Origin: Sediminibacterium sp. | GTDB taxonomy: Bacteria > Bacteroidota > Bacteroidia > Chitinophagales > Chitinophagaceae | Direction: 5' to 3' | NCBI GenBank assembly: GCA_007280515.1 | Contig: QYPL01000013.1 | Span: forward strand, 1-56,234 | DNA: 56,234 bases | Shown: positions 43,503 to 52,688 of the stretch, one piece after another | How positions within the stretch are numbered: position 1 is the stretch's first letter | How the letters are laid out: each line of letters starts with the position of its first letter | Notes under the pieces: generated by a model | What the model saw: only the letters and a program-made list of their open reading frames with translations | Databases searched by the model: none | What the model was told of the DNA's origin: nothing | Translations under genes and position numbers: made by a program

Positions 43503-44231
43503 ATGAAAAAAGTTATTTTACTATTAAGTCTATTTATAGGCTTAAGTTCAATTGCACAAGATGCTACTAGACATTTTTTCTATCTGTCTGAGTCTAAAGT
43601 AAAAGATATGGATCTTTTTAAAAAAAACTTCCCTGTATCTGACGCTTTTACAAGAAAAATGAATGAAGGTATTATGAATAATAGAGTTGCTCATACATCT
43701 GAAACAGGCAGTCTTTATATTCTTTCTTTCATTGATGGTGATGAAAATTTAGGAAAATATTTTGCAAATAGAGCTACGAATAATGATAAATTTAGAGAGG
43801 CAAATCCAAAAATTGCAGAAGAAAGTTCAAATAATATTGATGGTGCATGGAGAAGATCGACTTGGATTAGGGTAAATGAATTACAATTTTTACCAGCTGA
43901 TTATAAAATGGAAAATTATAATTTTAGAAAAATTGTGATGAGAACAGTTCCTGCTAATGAACAAGAAGCTTTTGAAAAACAACAGCAAAAAATGCATGAA
44001 ATTGAATTAAAAATAGGTGTTAAGTATTTGAGTACTACTTGGAGAGCTACTGATGGCTACCCAACAAATACTTATATGACCATTTTACCAGATAATAGTA
44101 TTTTAGATTTTTATACACAATATGCAGATAGACAAGAAAAAAGAAAAAATAGTAAGGAATTTAATGACTCAATGAAAACAGGCGTTGTATCTAATATAAC
44201 TAGAATTGACCATTTATCAAGAGTTTATTAA
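43503..44231 (+). CDS. Exported protein of unknown function, 242 aa
   Basis: I do not recognise the family. It has a signal peptide MKKVILLLSLFIGLSSIAQ. The mature part seems to contain two similar alpha/beta halves (about 22-110 and 135-235), each with a strand carrying hydrophobic/aromatic residues, a helix and then IL- or TI-rich strands (SLYILSFIDGD; TYMTILPDNSILDFY). This is reminiscent of dimeric alpha-beta-barrel (ABM/NIPSNAP-like) proteins, but the link is weak. It lies alone, divergent from the TSUP operon, with its own terminator. Confidence 0.75.
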   Translation: MKKVILLLSLFIGLSSIAQDATRHFFYLSESKVKDMDLFKKNFPVSDAFTRKMNEGIMNNRVAHTSETGSLYILSFIDGDENLGKYFANRATNNDKFREANPKIAEESSNNIDGAWRRSTWIRVNELQFLPADYKMENYNFRKIVMRTVPANEQEAFEKQQQKMHEIELKIGVKYLSTTWRATDGYPTNTYMTILPDNSILDFYTQYADRQEKRKNSKEFNDSMKTGVVSNITRIDHLSRVY

Positions 44232-44271
44232 TTCCACTTTCAAAAAATTAGTTGAATTGTTGAAAATACAG

Positions 44272-44302
44272 AAAAGGCCTCTATTCATAGGGGCCTTTTT
44301 AT
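44272..44302 (+). terminator. Terminator after the exported unknown
   Basis: AAAAGGCCTCTA (44272-44283), TTCA, TAGGGGCCTTTT (44288-44299), with one G-U pair, then T. Confidence 0.88.
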
Positions 44303-44407
44303 TTGATATAGCTAATGAAAAATTGAAATATTCACTCATCAAAAAAAAAGCTCCCAAATAGGTAAATTCAGGTAGATTTCTTAATTTTCTAACCTTAAAA
44401 CAATCCT

Positions 44408-46915
44408 ATGCGTAAATTCTTACAAACATTACTGTTACTGATTCCTTTTTTTGCAATGAGTCAACAAAAAGCAAATTATACTTTAGCTGCTCGTTTCTCG
44501 CCAAAGAAATTAGAGAAAATGATTTTCTCCTTAGCGGTAGACCCTCATTGGTTAAAACAATCTAATAAATTTTGGTACACTTACGAAACCAGTGAAGGCA
44601 AACAATGGAATATTGTTGACCCATTAAAGAATGAGAAAAAAGCAATGTTTAACCGTGATAAATTAGCGGCTGAATTAACCCGCATTATTAAAGACCCTTT
44701 TGATGGTCAGCATTTACCAGTAGATTCGATTAAATTCATAAAAGATGAAAACTGGATTCGATTTGAAGTAAAAAGCAGCATTGAAATTAATAAAGAGGAA
44801 GAAGTTAAAAAAAATAAAGAAGAGGATATTAAAAAAGATACTAAGCCAGAAAAAATAAAAAAAATATTTTATTTTGAATATAACTTAGTTACAGAACAAT
44901 TAAATGAATTAGTGGGTTTTAAAAAGCCAAAAAGAAAACCTAATTGGGCAAATATTTCACCCGATGAAAAGACCATTATTTTTGGAAGAAATTATAATTT
45001 GTTTTACATGGATAAGGCCAATTATGAAAAGGCTTTGAAAAATGAAGACGATAGCAGTATTGTAGAACAAGCCATTTCTAAAGACGGAGAACAAAATTTT
45101 AGCTGGCATAGTGAAAGTGCCTATGGTGGCGGTGGTGAAACCAATGTAGACGTAGAGAAAAATAAAAATAAAAGAAAAGCTGTTTATGGATTATGGAGTG
45201 AGGATAGTAAGCATGTTGCCATTACCAAAGTAGATAATAGAAAAGTGAAAGACCTATGGGTAATTAATAGTATTGCCGACCCTAGACCTACGCTTGAAAC
45301 CTATAAATACTGGATGCCAGGTGAAAAAGAAGCACCTGTTGATCATTTGATGATGGTAGATATGGGGGCTTATAGCTATAAAGAAATTAATGCTTCTTTA
45401 TTTAAAGACCAAGATATAGCTGTTTGGAATAAAACCAACAATGTAAATACAAGAGACGATGAGCATAAACCAAGTATTTGGTTAGGCACCAATGATAAAT
45501 TATACTTATCTCGCACCAGTCGAGATTTGAAAAGAATTGACCAATGTATAGTAGATATTAATACAGGCGCAGTAAAAACTTTGGTTGAAGAAAACCTTAA
45601 TACTTATGTAGAAATACAAAAACCAGGTATACTAAAAAATACCGAGGAGTTTATTGAATGGAGCGAACTTGATGGCTGGGCACATTTATACCTTTATGAT
45701 AAAGAAGGAAAATTAAAAAACCAAATTACGCAAGGGCCATGGCATATTGAGGAAGTAATATCTATTGATGAAGAAAAAAGAGTTGTATACTTTTCCGCCA
45801 ATGGCAAAGAAAATCTAAATGGCTCTTTAAAAGAAGACCCCTATTACTTGCATTTATACAAAGTAAATCTTGACGGTACTGGTTTACAATTATTAAACCC
45901 AGGTAATTTCGATCATAGCTTTAGTATGAACGATAAAAAGAATTATTTTGTGAATACTAGTTCTCGCATTAATTCCACACCTACCTCTGCCCTATATTCA
46001 ACGGATGGTAAGAAATTAATGGATTTAGAAACAGCAGACCTAAGCTCTTTATTTGCTGCAGGCTATAAATATCCAGAAACCTATAAAGTAAAGGCTGACG
46101 ATGGTATTACCGATATTTTTGGGGTAATGTATAAACCTTACGATTTTGATAGTACTAAAAAATATCCCATTATTGAATATGTATACCCTGGGCCTCAAAC
46201 AGAGTCGGTAAACAAAAGCTTTAGCAAGGGTATGGATAGAATAGACAGACTAGCCCAATTAGGTTTTGTGGTAGTTACTATTGGAAATAGAGGCGGCCAT
46301 CCTGCGCGTAGTAAATGGTATCATAATTATGGTTATGGTAACTTAAGAGATTATGGACTAGCCGATAAAAAAGCAACCATTGAACAATTAGCCGACAGGT
46401 ATAGTTTTATTGATAGAGATAAAGTGGGCATACATGGTCATAGTGGCGGAGGTTTTATGAGTACCGCTGCCATGTTGGTGTATCCTGATATTTTTAAAGT
46501 AGCGGTAAGCAATGCAGGCAATCATGACAACAGTGTTTACAATAGATGGTGGAGTGAAAAACACAATGGTGTGAAAGAAAATATATCTGATAAGGGCGAC
46601 ACTACCTTCTCTTACATGATTGACAAAAACCCAGATATTGCCAAAAATTTAAAAGGAAAATTATTACTCATACATGGTGAAATTGATAATAATGTGCATC
46701 CTTCCAATACCATTCGCGTGGTGAATGCATTAATTAAAGCCAATAAGCGTTTTGATATGCTAATACTGCCTACTCAAAGACATGGCTTTGGAGATATGAA
46801 CGAATATTGGTTCTGGAAAACAGCCGATTATTTTTCAAGATATCTTCTAAGTGATATGACAGAGAGACCTGTAGATATTGAAGAGTTAAATAAAGAAATT
46901 GAAAGAAAGAAATAG
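44408..46915 (+). CDS. S9 family (dipeptidyl-peptidase IV-like) serine peptidase
   Basis: The protein has 835 residues. The signal peptide ends near 18-20 (AMSQQ). The DPPIV-type beta-propeller (about 40-560) includes NWANISPDEKTIIFGRN and WSEDSKHVAITKVDNR. The alpha/beta-hydrolase domain (about 570-835) has the triad S679 (GIHGHSGGGF), D760 (HGEIDNNVHP) and H792 (TQRHGFG). It should remove dipeptides or longer peptides in the periplasm. A Lys/Glu-rich insertion at about 127-152 is unusual. It is close to SusCD and the amino-acid operon, which fits peptide use. Confidence 0.94.
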   Translation: MRKFLQTLLLLIPFFAMSQQKANYTLAARFSPKKLEKMIFSLAVDPHWLKQSNKFWYTYETSEGKQWNIVDPLKNEKKAMFNRDKLAAELTRIIKDPFDGQHLPVDSIKFIKDENWIRFEVKSSIEINKEEEVKKNKEEDIKKDTKPEKIKKIFYFEYNLVTEQLNELVGFKKPKRKPNWANISPDEKTIIFGRNYNLFYMDKANYEKALKNEDDSSIVEQAISKDGEQNFSWHSESAYGGGGETNVDVEKNKNKRKAVYGLWSEDSKHVAITKVDNRKVKDLWVINSIADPRPTLETYKYWMPGEKEAPVDHLMMVDMGAYSYKEINASLFKDQDIAVWNKTNNVNTRDDEHKPSIWLGTNDKLYLSRTSRDLKRIDQCIVDINTGAVKTLVEENLNTYVEIQKPGILKNTEEFIEWSELDGWAHLYLYDKEGKLKNQITQGPWHIEEVISIDEEKRVVYFSANGKENLNGSLKEDPYYLHLYKVNLDGTGLQLLNPGNFDHSFSMNDKKNYFVNTSSRINSTPTSALYSTDGKKLMDLETADLSSLFAAGYKYPETYKVKADDGITDIFGVMYKPYDFDSTKKYPIIEYVYPGPQTESVNKSFSKGMDRIDRLAQLGFVVVTIGNRGGHPARSKWYHNYGYGNLRDYGLADKKATIEQLADRYSFIDRDKVGIHGHSGGGFMSTAAMLVYPDIFKVAVSNAGNHDNSVYNRWWSEKHNGVKENISDKGDTTFSYMIDKNPDIAKNLKGKLLLIHGEIDNNVHPSNTIRVVNALIKANKRFDMLILPTQRHGFGDMNEYWFWKTADYFSRYLLSDMTERPVDIEELNKEIERKK

Positions 46916-46990
46916 AAAAGAAGTGGTAGTAGAAAGGAAGAAGTAGTGATGAAAAAGTAAAACTTTGAACTAATAAAAAATTGCAAACTA

Positions 46991-47686
46991 TTATAATTTA
47001 ATAGTACTCATACCTCCATCAATGGCTAAAATTTGACCTGTCACCCAGCTGGACTTATCAGTTAATAAAAATTCAACTGCATTGGCTATATCCAAAGGTG
47101 TTCCTACTCTTTTTAGCGGATGCCTTTGTGCATTGGCATCTATCTTCTGTTCTGAATTCAATAAACTTGCAGCCAGTGGCGTATTGGTTAAAGAAGGCGC
47201 TATACAGTTTACTCTAATAGTAGGTGCTAATTCAGCAGCCAAGGCCTTGGTTAAACCTTCAATGGCCCCTTTAGAACTTGCCACTAATGAATGAAAATTT
47301 AAACCTAATTGAACGGCCACTGTGGAGAATAAAACAATAGAACCGTTTTTACTTTCTTTTAATTTTAGTAGGGCTGCTTGTATAATTTTAACGGCACCTA
47401 CCACTTGTAAATTATAATCTTTTATAAAATCCTCGCTAGCTATTCTATTGAATGGTCTTAGACTAATAGCACCAGGACAATACACAATACCTTCAATGGA
47501 TGCAGGTAAAAAATCTAGATTAATATTTTCATCTAACACATTTAAAAGATGATAATGAATATTACCTGCAGCTTCCACTATATGTGTATTATAAGTAGCA
47601 TGCACCGTATGACCCGCCGCCGCTAATTGATTCGATACTTGTAAACCGATACCTGAAGAACCTCCTACTACTAAAAATGTTGCCAT
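46991..47686 (-). CDS. SDR family oxidoreductase
   Basis: The protein has 231 residues. It has the NAD(P) motif VVGGSSGIGLQVSNQL (GxxxGIG) at the N-terminus, VLFSTVAVQLGLNFHSLVASSKGAIEG (catalytic-type serine near 120; the usual YxxxK tyrosine is replaced in HSLVASSKG), IRVNCIAPSLTNTPL, and WVTGQILAIDGGMSTIKL at the C-terminus. The missing tyrosine with a retained lysine suggests altered or weak catalysis, though the fold is clear. It is 58 nt after the SOUL gene in a minus-strand run. Confidence 0.9.
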   Translation of the reverse strand: MATFLVVGGSSGIGLQVSNQLAAAGHTVHATYNTHIVEAAGNIHYHLLNVLDENINLDFLPASIEGIVYCPGAISLRPFNRIASEDFIKDYNLQVVGAVKIIQAALLKLKESKNGSIVLFSTVAVQLGLNFHSLVASSKGAIEGLTKALAAELAPTIRVNCIAPSLTNTPLAASLLNSEQKIDANAQRHPLKRVGTPLDIANAVEFLLTDKSSWVTGQILAIDGGMSTIKL

Positions 47687-47744
47687 TGAAAATTAAATTA
47701 TTTATTGTCTATTTTATTTATTATTTACCCCCCTTATTTATTAC

Positions 47745-48338
47745 TTATTCCTTCCATTCTACAGAAATAGTAATTTCGTTTTTACGACCAAAAAAATCAA
47801 AAGGCGCATTATAGCCCAAGAAATTGTAGCCCCCTATTATTTTAATACCTTTCTTGTTTAAAAGCTCGACCAACTTATTGGTATACTCTTTTATTTTTTC
47901 ATCATTGGCATATCCCCCAAAGGCAATCACTGCCTCATAGCTTTCTTTTGATTCTTTAATTTGAACGGTAGCATCCTTGGGCTTTGGCAAAGTAGAGGCA
48001 TCATATTTTTCAGGCATTACAAAACTCATGGCTGAGCCATTATCACTCATCTCCATTCTAACGGGAGCTGTCATAGCAATACTTTTACTTTGATCATTGC
48101 CTCCAAAAATATAACCAGCTAATTTTCTAAAGCCGCTACTAGCCACTTGCTTATAATTGGTACCGCTTGACTGAATGGTTGCGAACATTGCCTTGGGGTA
48201 AAAGCGAATCTCAAAGCCCTCTTCAATTTTAACCACACGGTACTTTTGATTTTCAGTTTTAGCAGCCGAAAAGGTTCTAAAAGATTGAAATACAACGAAT
48301 AGTAGCCCTAAAGCAACAAGTAGATATACTAATTTCAT
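47745..48338 (-). CDS. SOUL family heme-binding-like protein
   Basis: The protein has 197 residues with an N-terminal hydrophobic segment (LVYLLVALGLLFVVFQSF) that anchors or exports it. The SOUL domain includes YRVVKIEEGFEIRFYPKAMFA, GFRKLAGYIFGGNDQSKSIAMTAPVRME, MSFVMPEKYDASTLPKP, and a C-terminal YNAPFDFFGRKNEITISVEW. SOUL/HBP proteins bind heme or tetrapyrrole in eukaryotes. The bacterial role is unclear. It is 72 nt after the MG2/plug gene. Confidence 0.9.
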   Translation of the reverse strand: MKLVYLLVALGLLFVVFQSFRTFSAAKTENQKYRVVKIEEGFEIRFYPKAMFATIQSSGTNYKQVASSGFRKLAGYIFGGNDQSKSIAMTAPVRMEMSDNGSAMSFVMPEKYDASTLPKPKDATVQIKESKESYEAVIAFGGYANDEKIKEYTNKLVELLNKKGIKIIGGYNFLGYNAPFDFFGRKNEITISVEWKE

Positions 48339-48410
48339 AATGATATTGTTAATATTAATAATAACATAGAAAGCCTAAAAAAGTTTAAAATTTACTTACT
48401 CTTTATAAGT

Positions 48411-50843
48411 CTATTCTATATACTTTACTACGCGTGTTAATCTTCCATTGGCATTCATGCCCTCTAATACTATTTGTAGTTTTTTACTAATATCGTTATT
48501 GTAAAATTCAAGCCTTACTCTTGGGCTTCTCTTATTGGTTAAGACATAGGGGTTCCAGTATAGGGTGGTACGATTATCTGCTTCAAAATTAGCCGTTGGT
48601 TTATCATAGTCTGGATGAAAGAATTCCTTAAATACAGAATAACCTCCCAAGACCACATTTTCCATGCCTTTACTATTAGCATTGCTTCCTTTATTATCCC
48701 CACCTCTTTTTGTGTAAATGGCAATTGCTCCACCACCGCCGCCACCGACTGCCCCAAAGAAAGGAGGTCTAAGGGCTTTGATATAGGCAATTTCTGCAAT
48801 ATTTATATTTTGAATTTGTTCAATAGGTGTACTAAACTCATTCACAAAAAAATCGGTATTGGATCCTCTCCAAGTAGCAGATGCTTGGGACCCAGCCACT
48901 GAAATGCTTAAACCAGGAACTCTTGCTTGCAAAAAACTAAGCACATCAATGGCTCCTATGGCCATGCCATCGGATGTTAAATCAAATGAAGTACCATCTC
49001 CCCCAGAGAAAAGTCCTGTTGCATATTTTTCTTCTAATAACTGAATAGGTGTTTTAATCCTAGACTTCACTACTACTTCTGCCAAAGTCATAGAGGCTAA
49101 TAATTTTCTTTGTTTTTCTTGTTCTACAAAAAATAAATTTAGTTTAGCCCTAGCTAAACTATCGGTGGTATAAGCTTGAAAGCCTAATGGGTCTAGTGGT
49201 ATTTTAGTTAATATGGGTTTTATTAATCCATTTTCAAATTGAACTACTGTTCGATTTTCTAGTTTTGATTTACCATTTATTGAATAATAAACTCTGGAAG
49301 TATCATAGAAGAACACCGACTTATCTACAAAGCTTCCATCTTTTGCGACTGGCACAAATAACATCTTATTCGAGCTATCCTTGCCTTGTATAATTAAATT
49401 TAATAAAAGATTTTCAGTAGATTTTGCCAAAGCAGCACCGTATAATTTGCCCTTTAATTTCATTAACTCAGTTTCTCTGGCATAGTTTAAAGTAGGTAAA
49501 ATACCTGCCTTCATTTTTGCCCAATCAAACCTGCGCCATCCGTTGGTAAGCATGACTAAATCTAAATGAGCCGTCACAGAATCTGCATCGCTTGTAAAAT
49601 AATAAGCAGGATTATACACCTTACCTTTAATATCACTACTTAAAAGAAAATCAGAATAGATAGTTTGTTGCTCGGGCATAACAACAGAGGCATCTGTAAT
49701 GGATATAGACATATTAGTGGCAGCCGTATCCTTTACAATTATTTCAAGCACATTTTTACCTCTTTTATTCATATTGGTAATGCCCACATTTAAATTAGTA
49801 TTAAACTCATGTAAACGGTTATTCACTAATATTATTCTTTCAGCTATAGGCAACCAATCATTGGTAAATAAAGTGAATTGCACCACACCCGTGAGTAGTT
49901 CATCAATAGGTAAGGCTACTTTCTGAACCTGACGTTCTTCTCCTTTAAATTCTACAGTATAAAGTAAATGTTGATTCTGATGCACAATTAAACGCATGTG
50001 CTTATAGTTTGGTGGCAGATCCAAGGTTTTTTCCACTTGCACATAAGCCTTATCATTGTCCATGGTAATTTTTAAAATGACCCCCTCTTTGCTAGGCGCT
50101 TCTATAGGACTAGTTCCTTTGATACCGTTTTCATCTGTCCAATTTAATTGATACTTCTCTCCTTCCTTAGAGCGTAATTTAAAAAAGCCCATACCATCGT
50201 GTAAAACTTTTAAGGTATCCAATACTTTATTTTTATCATTCACTAAAAAGCCTTTAATAAAAACAGGGGTACCAAAATTATTAGTGGCTTTAAATGCAAT
50301 TTTACTAATTAACCCCTCCACAAAAGTGCCTCCTTCCGGGAAAACATCTACCCTTGTCTTGGGTGTTGAAATATTTTTTATTTTAGATGTTAATATATTA
50401 TTGATAGATATATATTTTTCGTATAAAAAAACACTATCGTCATTTAACATCCAACGGGTATAGGCCTTAATCCTTAAAAAATTGCCTTTGTAATTAGCAG
50501 GTATTTCAAAACTACCTTTAGCCGATGATTGAAATAAAGGAGCTACTGTTTGTTTTATATAATTACCATTGTTATCATACCAGCTAACATATACATTCCT
50601 GCTGGTGCTGGGCCATTCTAATCCAGAGAGTACATAGAGCTTATAAAATATAGTCTCTCCTGTATTATACATAGTTCTATCAAAGTGAATATGTATTTTT
50701 TCATGCGGAAAGTTTTCTTCATAAATATTTAATAGCGAATCGAATACTTGTGCCTTCGACTTAAAAGAAAAAATGATTATAAAGAAAAAAAGTATAGTCA
50801 GGACCCTACTTAATTTAACTGATTGAAATTGATGAGTGCGCAT
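48411..50843 (-). CDS. MG2-domain protein with a TonB-plug-like C-terminal domain, no barrel
   Basis: The protein has 810 residues. After the signal peptide (about 1-31) comes a macroglobulin MG2-like domain: HEKIHIHFDRTMYNTGETIF, KGSFEIPANYKGNFLRIKAYTRW, VDVFPEGGTFVEGLISKIAFKA. Several Ig-like domains follow. Around 590-720 is a plug-like domain (LTLAEVVVKS-like MTLAEVVVKSRIKTPIQLLE, DVLSFLQARVPGLSISVAG, NINIAEIAYIKALRPPFFGAVG, then AIAIYTKRGG). About 90 residues remain, far too few for a 22-strand barrel. Such proteins recur in Bacteroidota with unknown function. It is cotranscribed with the TMEM220 gene 31 nt upstream. Confidence 0.85.
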   Translation of the reverse strand: MRTHQFQSVKLSRVLTILFFFIIIFSFKSKAQVFDSLLNIYEENFPHEKIHIHFDRTMYNTGETIFYKLYVLSGLEWPSTSRNVYVSWYDNNGNYIKQTVAPLFQSSAKGSFEIPANYKGNFLRIKAYTRWMLNDDSVFLYEKYISINNILTSKIKNISTPKTRVDVFPEGGTFVEGLISKIAFKATNNFGTPVFIKGFLVNDKNKVLDTLKVLHDGMGFFKLRSKEGEKYQLNWTDENGIKGTSPIEAPSKEGVILKITMDNDKAYVQVEKTLDLPPNYKHMRLIVHQNQHLLYTVEFKGEERQVQKVALPIDELLTGVVQFTLFTNDWLPIAERIILVNNRLHEFNTNLNVGITNMNKRGKNVLEIIVKDTAATNMSISITDASVVMPEQQTIYSDFLLSSDIKGKVYNPAYYFTSDADSVTAHLDLVMLTNGWRRFDWAKMKAGILPTLNYARETELMKLKGKLYGAALAKSTENLLLNLIIQGKDSSNKMLFVPVAKDGSFVDKSVFFYDTSRVYYSINGKSKLENRTVVQFENGLIKPILTKIPLDPLGFQAYTTDSLARAKLNLFFVEQEKQRKLLASMTLAEVVVKSRIKTPIQLLEEKYATGLFSGGDGTSFDLTSDGMAIGAIDVLSFLQARVPGLSISVAGSQASATWRGSNTDFFVNEFSTPIEQIQNINIAEIAYIKALRPPFFGAVGGGGGGAIAIYTKRGGDNKGSNANSKGMENVVLGGYSVFKEFFHPDYDKPTANFEADNRTTLYWNPYVLTNKRSPRVRLEFYNNDISKKLQIVLEGMNANGRLTRVVKYIE

Positions 50844-50874
50844 GGTATTTGATAAACGTATGTGATAAACTATT

Positions 50875-51261
50875 TTATTGTGAAACAGAAGAATGCTTAG
50901 TTTTTTTAATGTAATTGATACCTAATACAATAAGTATAATCACTAAGCCAAAAAACTCTCTGGACTCTTCTACCCAAGGTTGTTCTGCTTTCATCGTACT
51001 TGCAATATTAGAGGCATTATGAAATTTTATCCAATCAATAATACCATTGGTATCAAACATTTTATAAATGGCATAGGCGCCAAATACTAAAAAACCAGCC
51101 CAATAGGCCATTGTAGAAATAGGCTTTTGTACTACTTTTAAATAGCATAGTAAAGCAGGATACAAATAAATAGGTATCCATAAATAAGGATCAGGGTCAT
51201 TATATTGAACTACTGCAAATAAAATAAAAACGACACAAAAAAAGATATTAAAAAATTTCAT
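50875..51261 (-). CDS. TMEM220 family membrane protein
   Basis: The protein has 128 residues with four predicted helices. Family-typical parts are FNIFFCVVFILFAVVQYNDPDPYLWIP, PALLCYLKVV, WAGFLVFGAYAIYKMF, and EESREFFGLVIILIVLGINYI. The QYNDPDP turn is the clearest sign. Its function is unknown in bacteria and eukaryotes. It precedes the MG2/plug gene by 31 nt. Confidence 0.87.
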   Translation of the reverse strand: MKFFNIFFCVVFILFAVVQYNDPDPYLWIPIYLYPALLCYLKVVQKPISTMAYWAGFLVFGAYAIYKMFDTNGIIDWIKFHNASNIASTMKAEQPWVEESREFFGLVIILIVLGINYIKKTKHSSVSQ

Positions 51262-51274
51262 TTGAGCAAAAGCA

Positions 51275-51298
51275 TTAACTGTTTAATTAACTGTTTAA
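51275..51298. repeat. Tandem 12-bp repeat
   Basis: TTAACTGTTTAA repeated exactly twice, back to back, upstream of the TMEM220 gene. Each unit is nearly palindromic. Confidence 0.75.
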
Positions 51299-51381
51299 TC
51301 AACCATTATAAAGTTAATAATAATTAAAATAGCTAAGCGCTTCTTTTATGCCCGAAAGGTAAAAAGTGGAGGTATATGCTA

Positions 51382-52539
51382 TTATTTCAACTGATAATTG
51401 GCTGTCATCCCCCAATTAAAGGAAGTAGCGCCTTCTAGAACATTCCATAAAACCTCTCTAACGGTGAATAAGCCACTGTGGGTATTCACTGAAATAAGCT
51501 CAAAAGCTAATTTTTTCTCGTCTTTAAGCGATATACGCCCTTTCATGGGACTATCTGTTCTAATGCAAGTAAGGTTAATATTTTTTGAAGGGCCACTGTA
51601 TGCATAATACTCCGTCCAATTTTCATGTCCATGAAAATAGGCTTTAATATTAGGATGCTTAATGATGAAGTCTACAAATTTATTTTGTTCAATAGTAGTT
51701 TCTCCTTTAAGATCTTTGCCATCTTTATAGCGCTCAGGTACTAAGTTTTCAAATCTATCTTCTTCATTAATATCATGAATTCCATTGGGGTTTTCAAAAA
51801 ATCGTGGTTCTACATCTGGAATGGAGTGTGCAAATAAGAAAACAGGGGTAGTGATAGAAATATTTTTTAAATCTTTTTCCATCCATACTCTTTCTGCAGA
51901 GTCGGGGTATAGGCTTAAAAAAATAAAGTGCACGCCATTAATATCTCTTGAATAATGTATTCGGTGTAAACTACTATCAAAGCTGCTCACTTTACTATTG
52001 GGAAACATTAAATTGTAAATACCTATCATGGAAGCTGGGTCCTTCTTAGGTTCCATAGGTCTATGAAATCCAATGGCATTACTCATATCGTGATTACCTG
52101 GCACTACTAATAATTCTGATTTTGTTCCGTTGGCTTTTTGTAAATGATTACTACCAATAAATACTTCTTCAAACTGCTTCCATGAAGCCGTAGCGGACTG
52201 TACTCCTTTTTCCATCCTATTGGCTATATCTCCTGTAATTACTAGTGCATCAATTCCACCTACCAATTCATTTTCTAGTACTCCTTTATCCACCGGTATT
52301 TTACTAGTGTATAAAGTATTCATTACTTGCATCATAGCCATATCTACATCTCTTGCTGAAACATTTTCTTTGCCTCTAAAATAATCTTTTGTTAATCCAA
52401 AATGAACATCAGAAGTAAAAATAAAATTAATGATACTGTCCTTGCCTTTTGCGATTGCAAGATTGCTTACTAATAGCAATAAAACTAGACAGTTCAATGA
52501 AAAAGTTTTAGGCGATGAAAAATATTTATGCAGTTTCAT
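51382..52539 (-). CDS. Exported calcineurin-like metallophosphoesterase
   Basis: The protein has 385 residues. The signal peptide ends around 30 (NLAIAKG). Metal-site motifs are in order: FTSDVHFG (D-x-H), VITGDIANR (GD), VVPGNHDMS (GNHD), FLFAHSIPD, and AYFHGHENWTEY (GH-x-H type). It hydrolyses phosphoester bonds in the periplasm; the substrate is unknown. The gene follows the beta-helix lipoprotein gene after a terminator and may belong to the same functional group as the TonB receptor. Confidence 0.92.
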   Translation of the reverse strand: MKLHKYFSSPKTFSLNCLVLLLLVSNLAIAKGKDSIINFIFTSDVHFGLTKDYFRGKENVSARDVDMAMMQVMNTLYTSKIPVDKGVLENELVGGIDALVITGDIANRMEKGVQSATASWKQFEEVFIGSNHLQKANGTKSELLVVPGNHDMSNAIGFHRPMEPKKDPASMIGIYNLMFPNSKVSSFDSSLHRIHYSRDINGVHFIFLSLYPDSAERVWMEKDLKNISITTPVFLFAHSIPDVEPRFFENPNGIHDINEEDRFENLVPERYKDGKDLKGETTIEQNKFVDFIIKHPNIKAYFHGHENWTEYYAYSGPSKNINLTCIRTDSPMKGRISLKDEKKLAFELISVNTHSGLFTVREVLWNVLEGATSFNWGMTANYQLK

Positions 52540-52625
52540 TATAAATTTTTTGAATCATTTTAAGTTGATAACCAATATAAGTAACCATAATGGCAAGCAA
52601 ATAAGTAAGTTAGTAAATAAGTAAA

Positions 52626-52661
52626 TAAAAAAACTGCCTTAAAAAATGATTTTAAGGCAGT
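52626..52661 (-). terminator. Terminator after the beta-helix lipoprotein
   Basis: On the minus strand ACTGCCTTAAAA / TTTTAAGGCAGT, a perfect 12-bp stem with a 5-nt loop, then seven T. It separates the receptor-lipoprotein pair from the metallophosphoesterase gene. Confidence 0.92.
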
Positions 52662-52688
52662 TAGTATAAATTAATTTATGTAGAAAAA

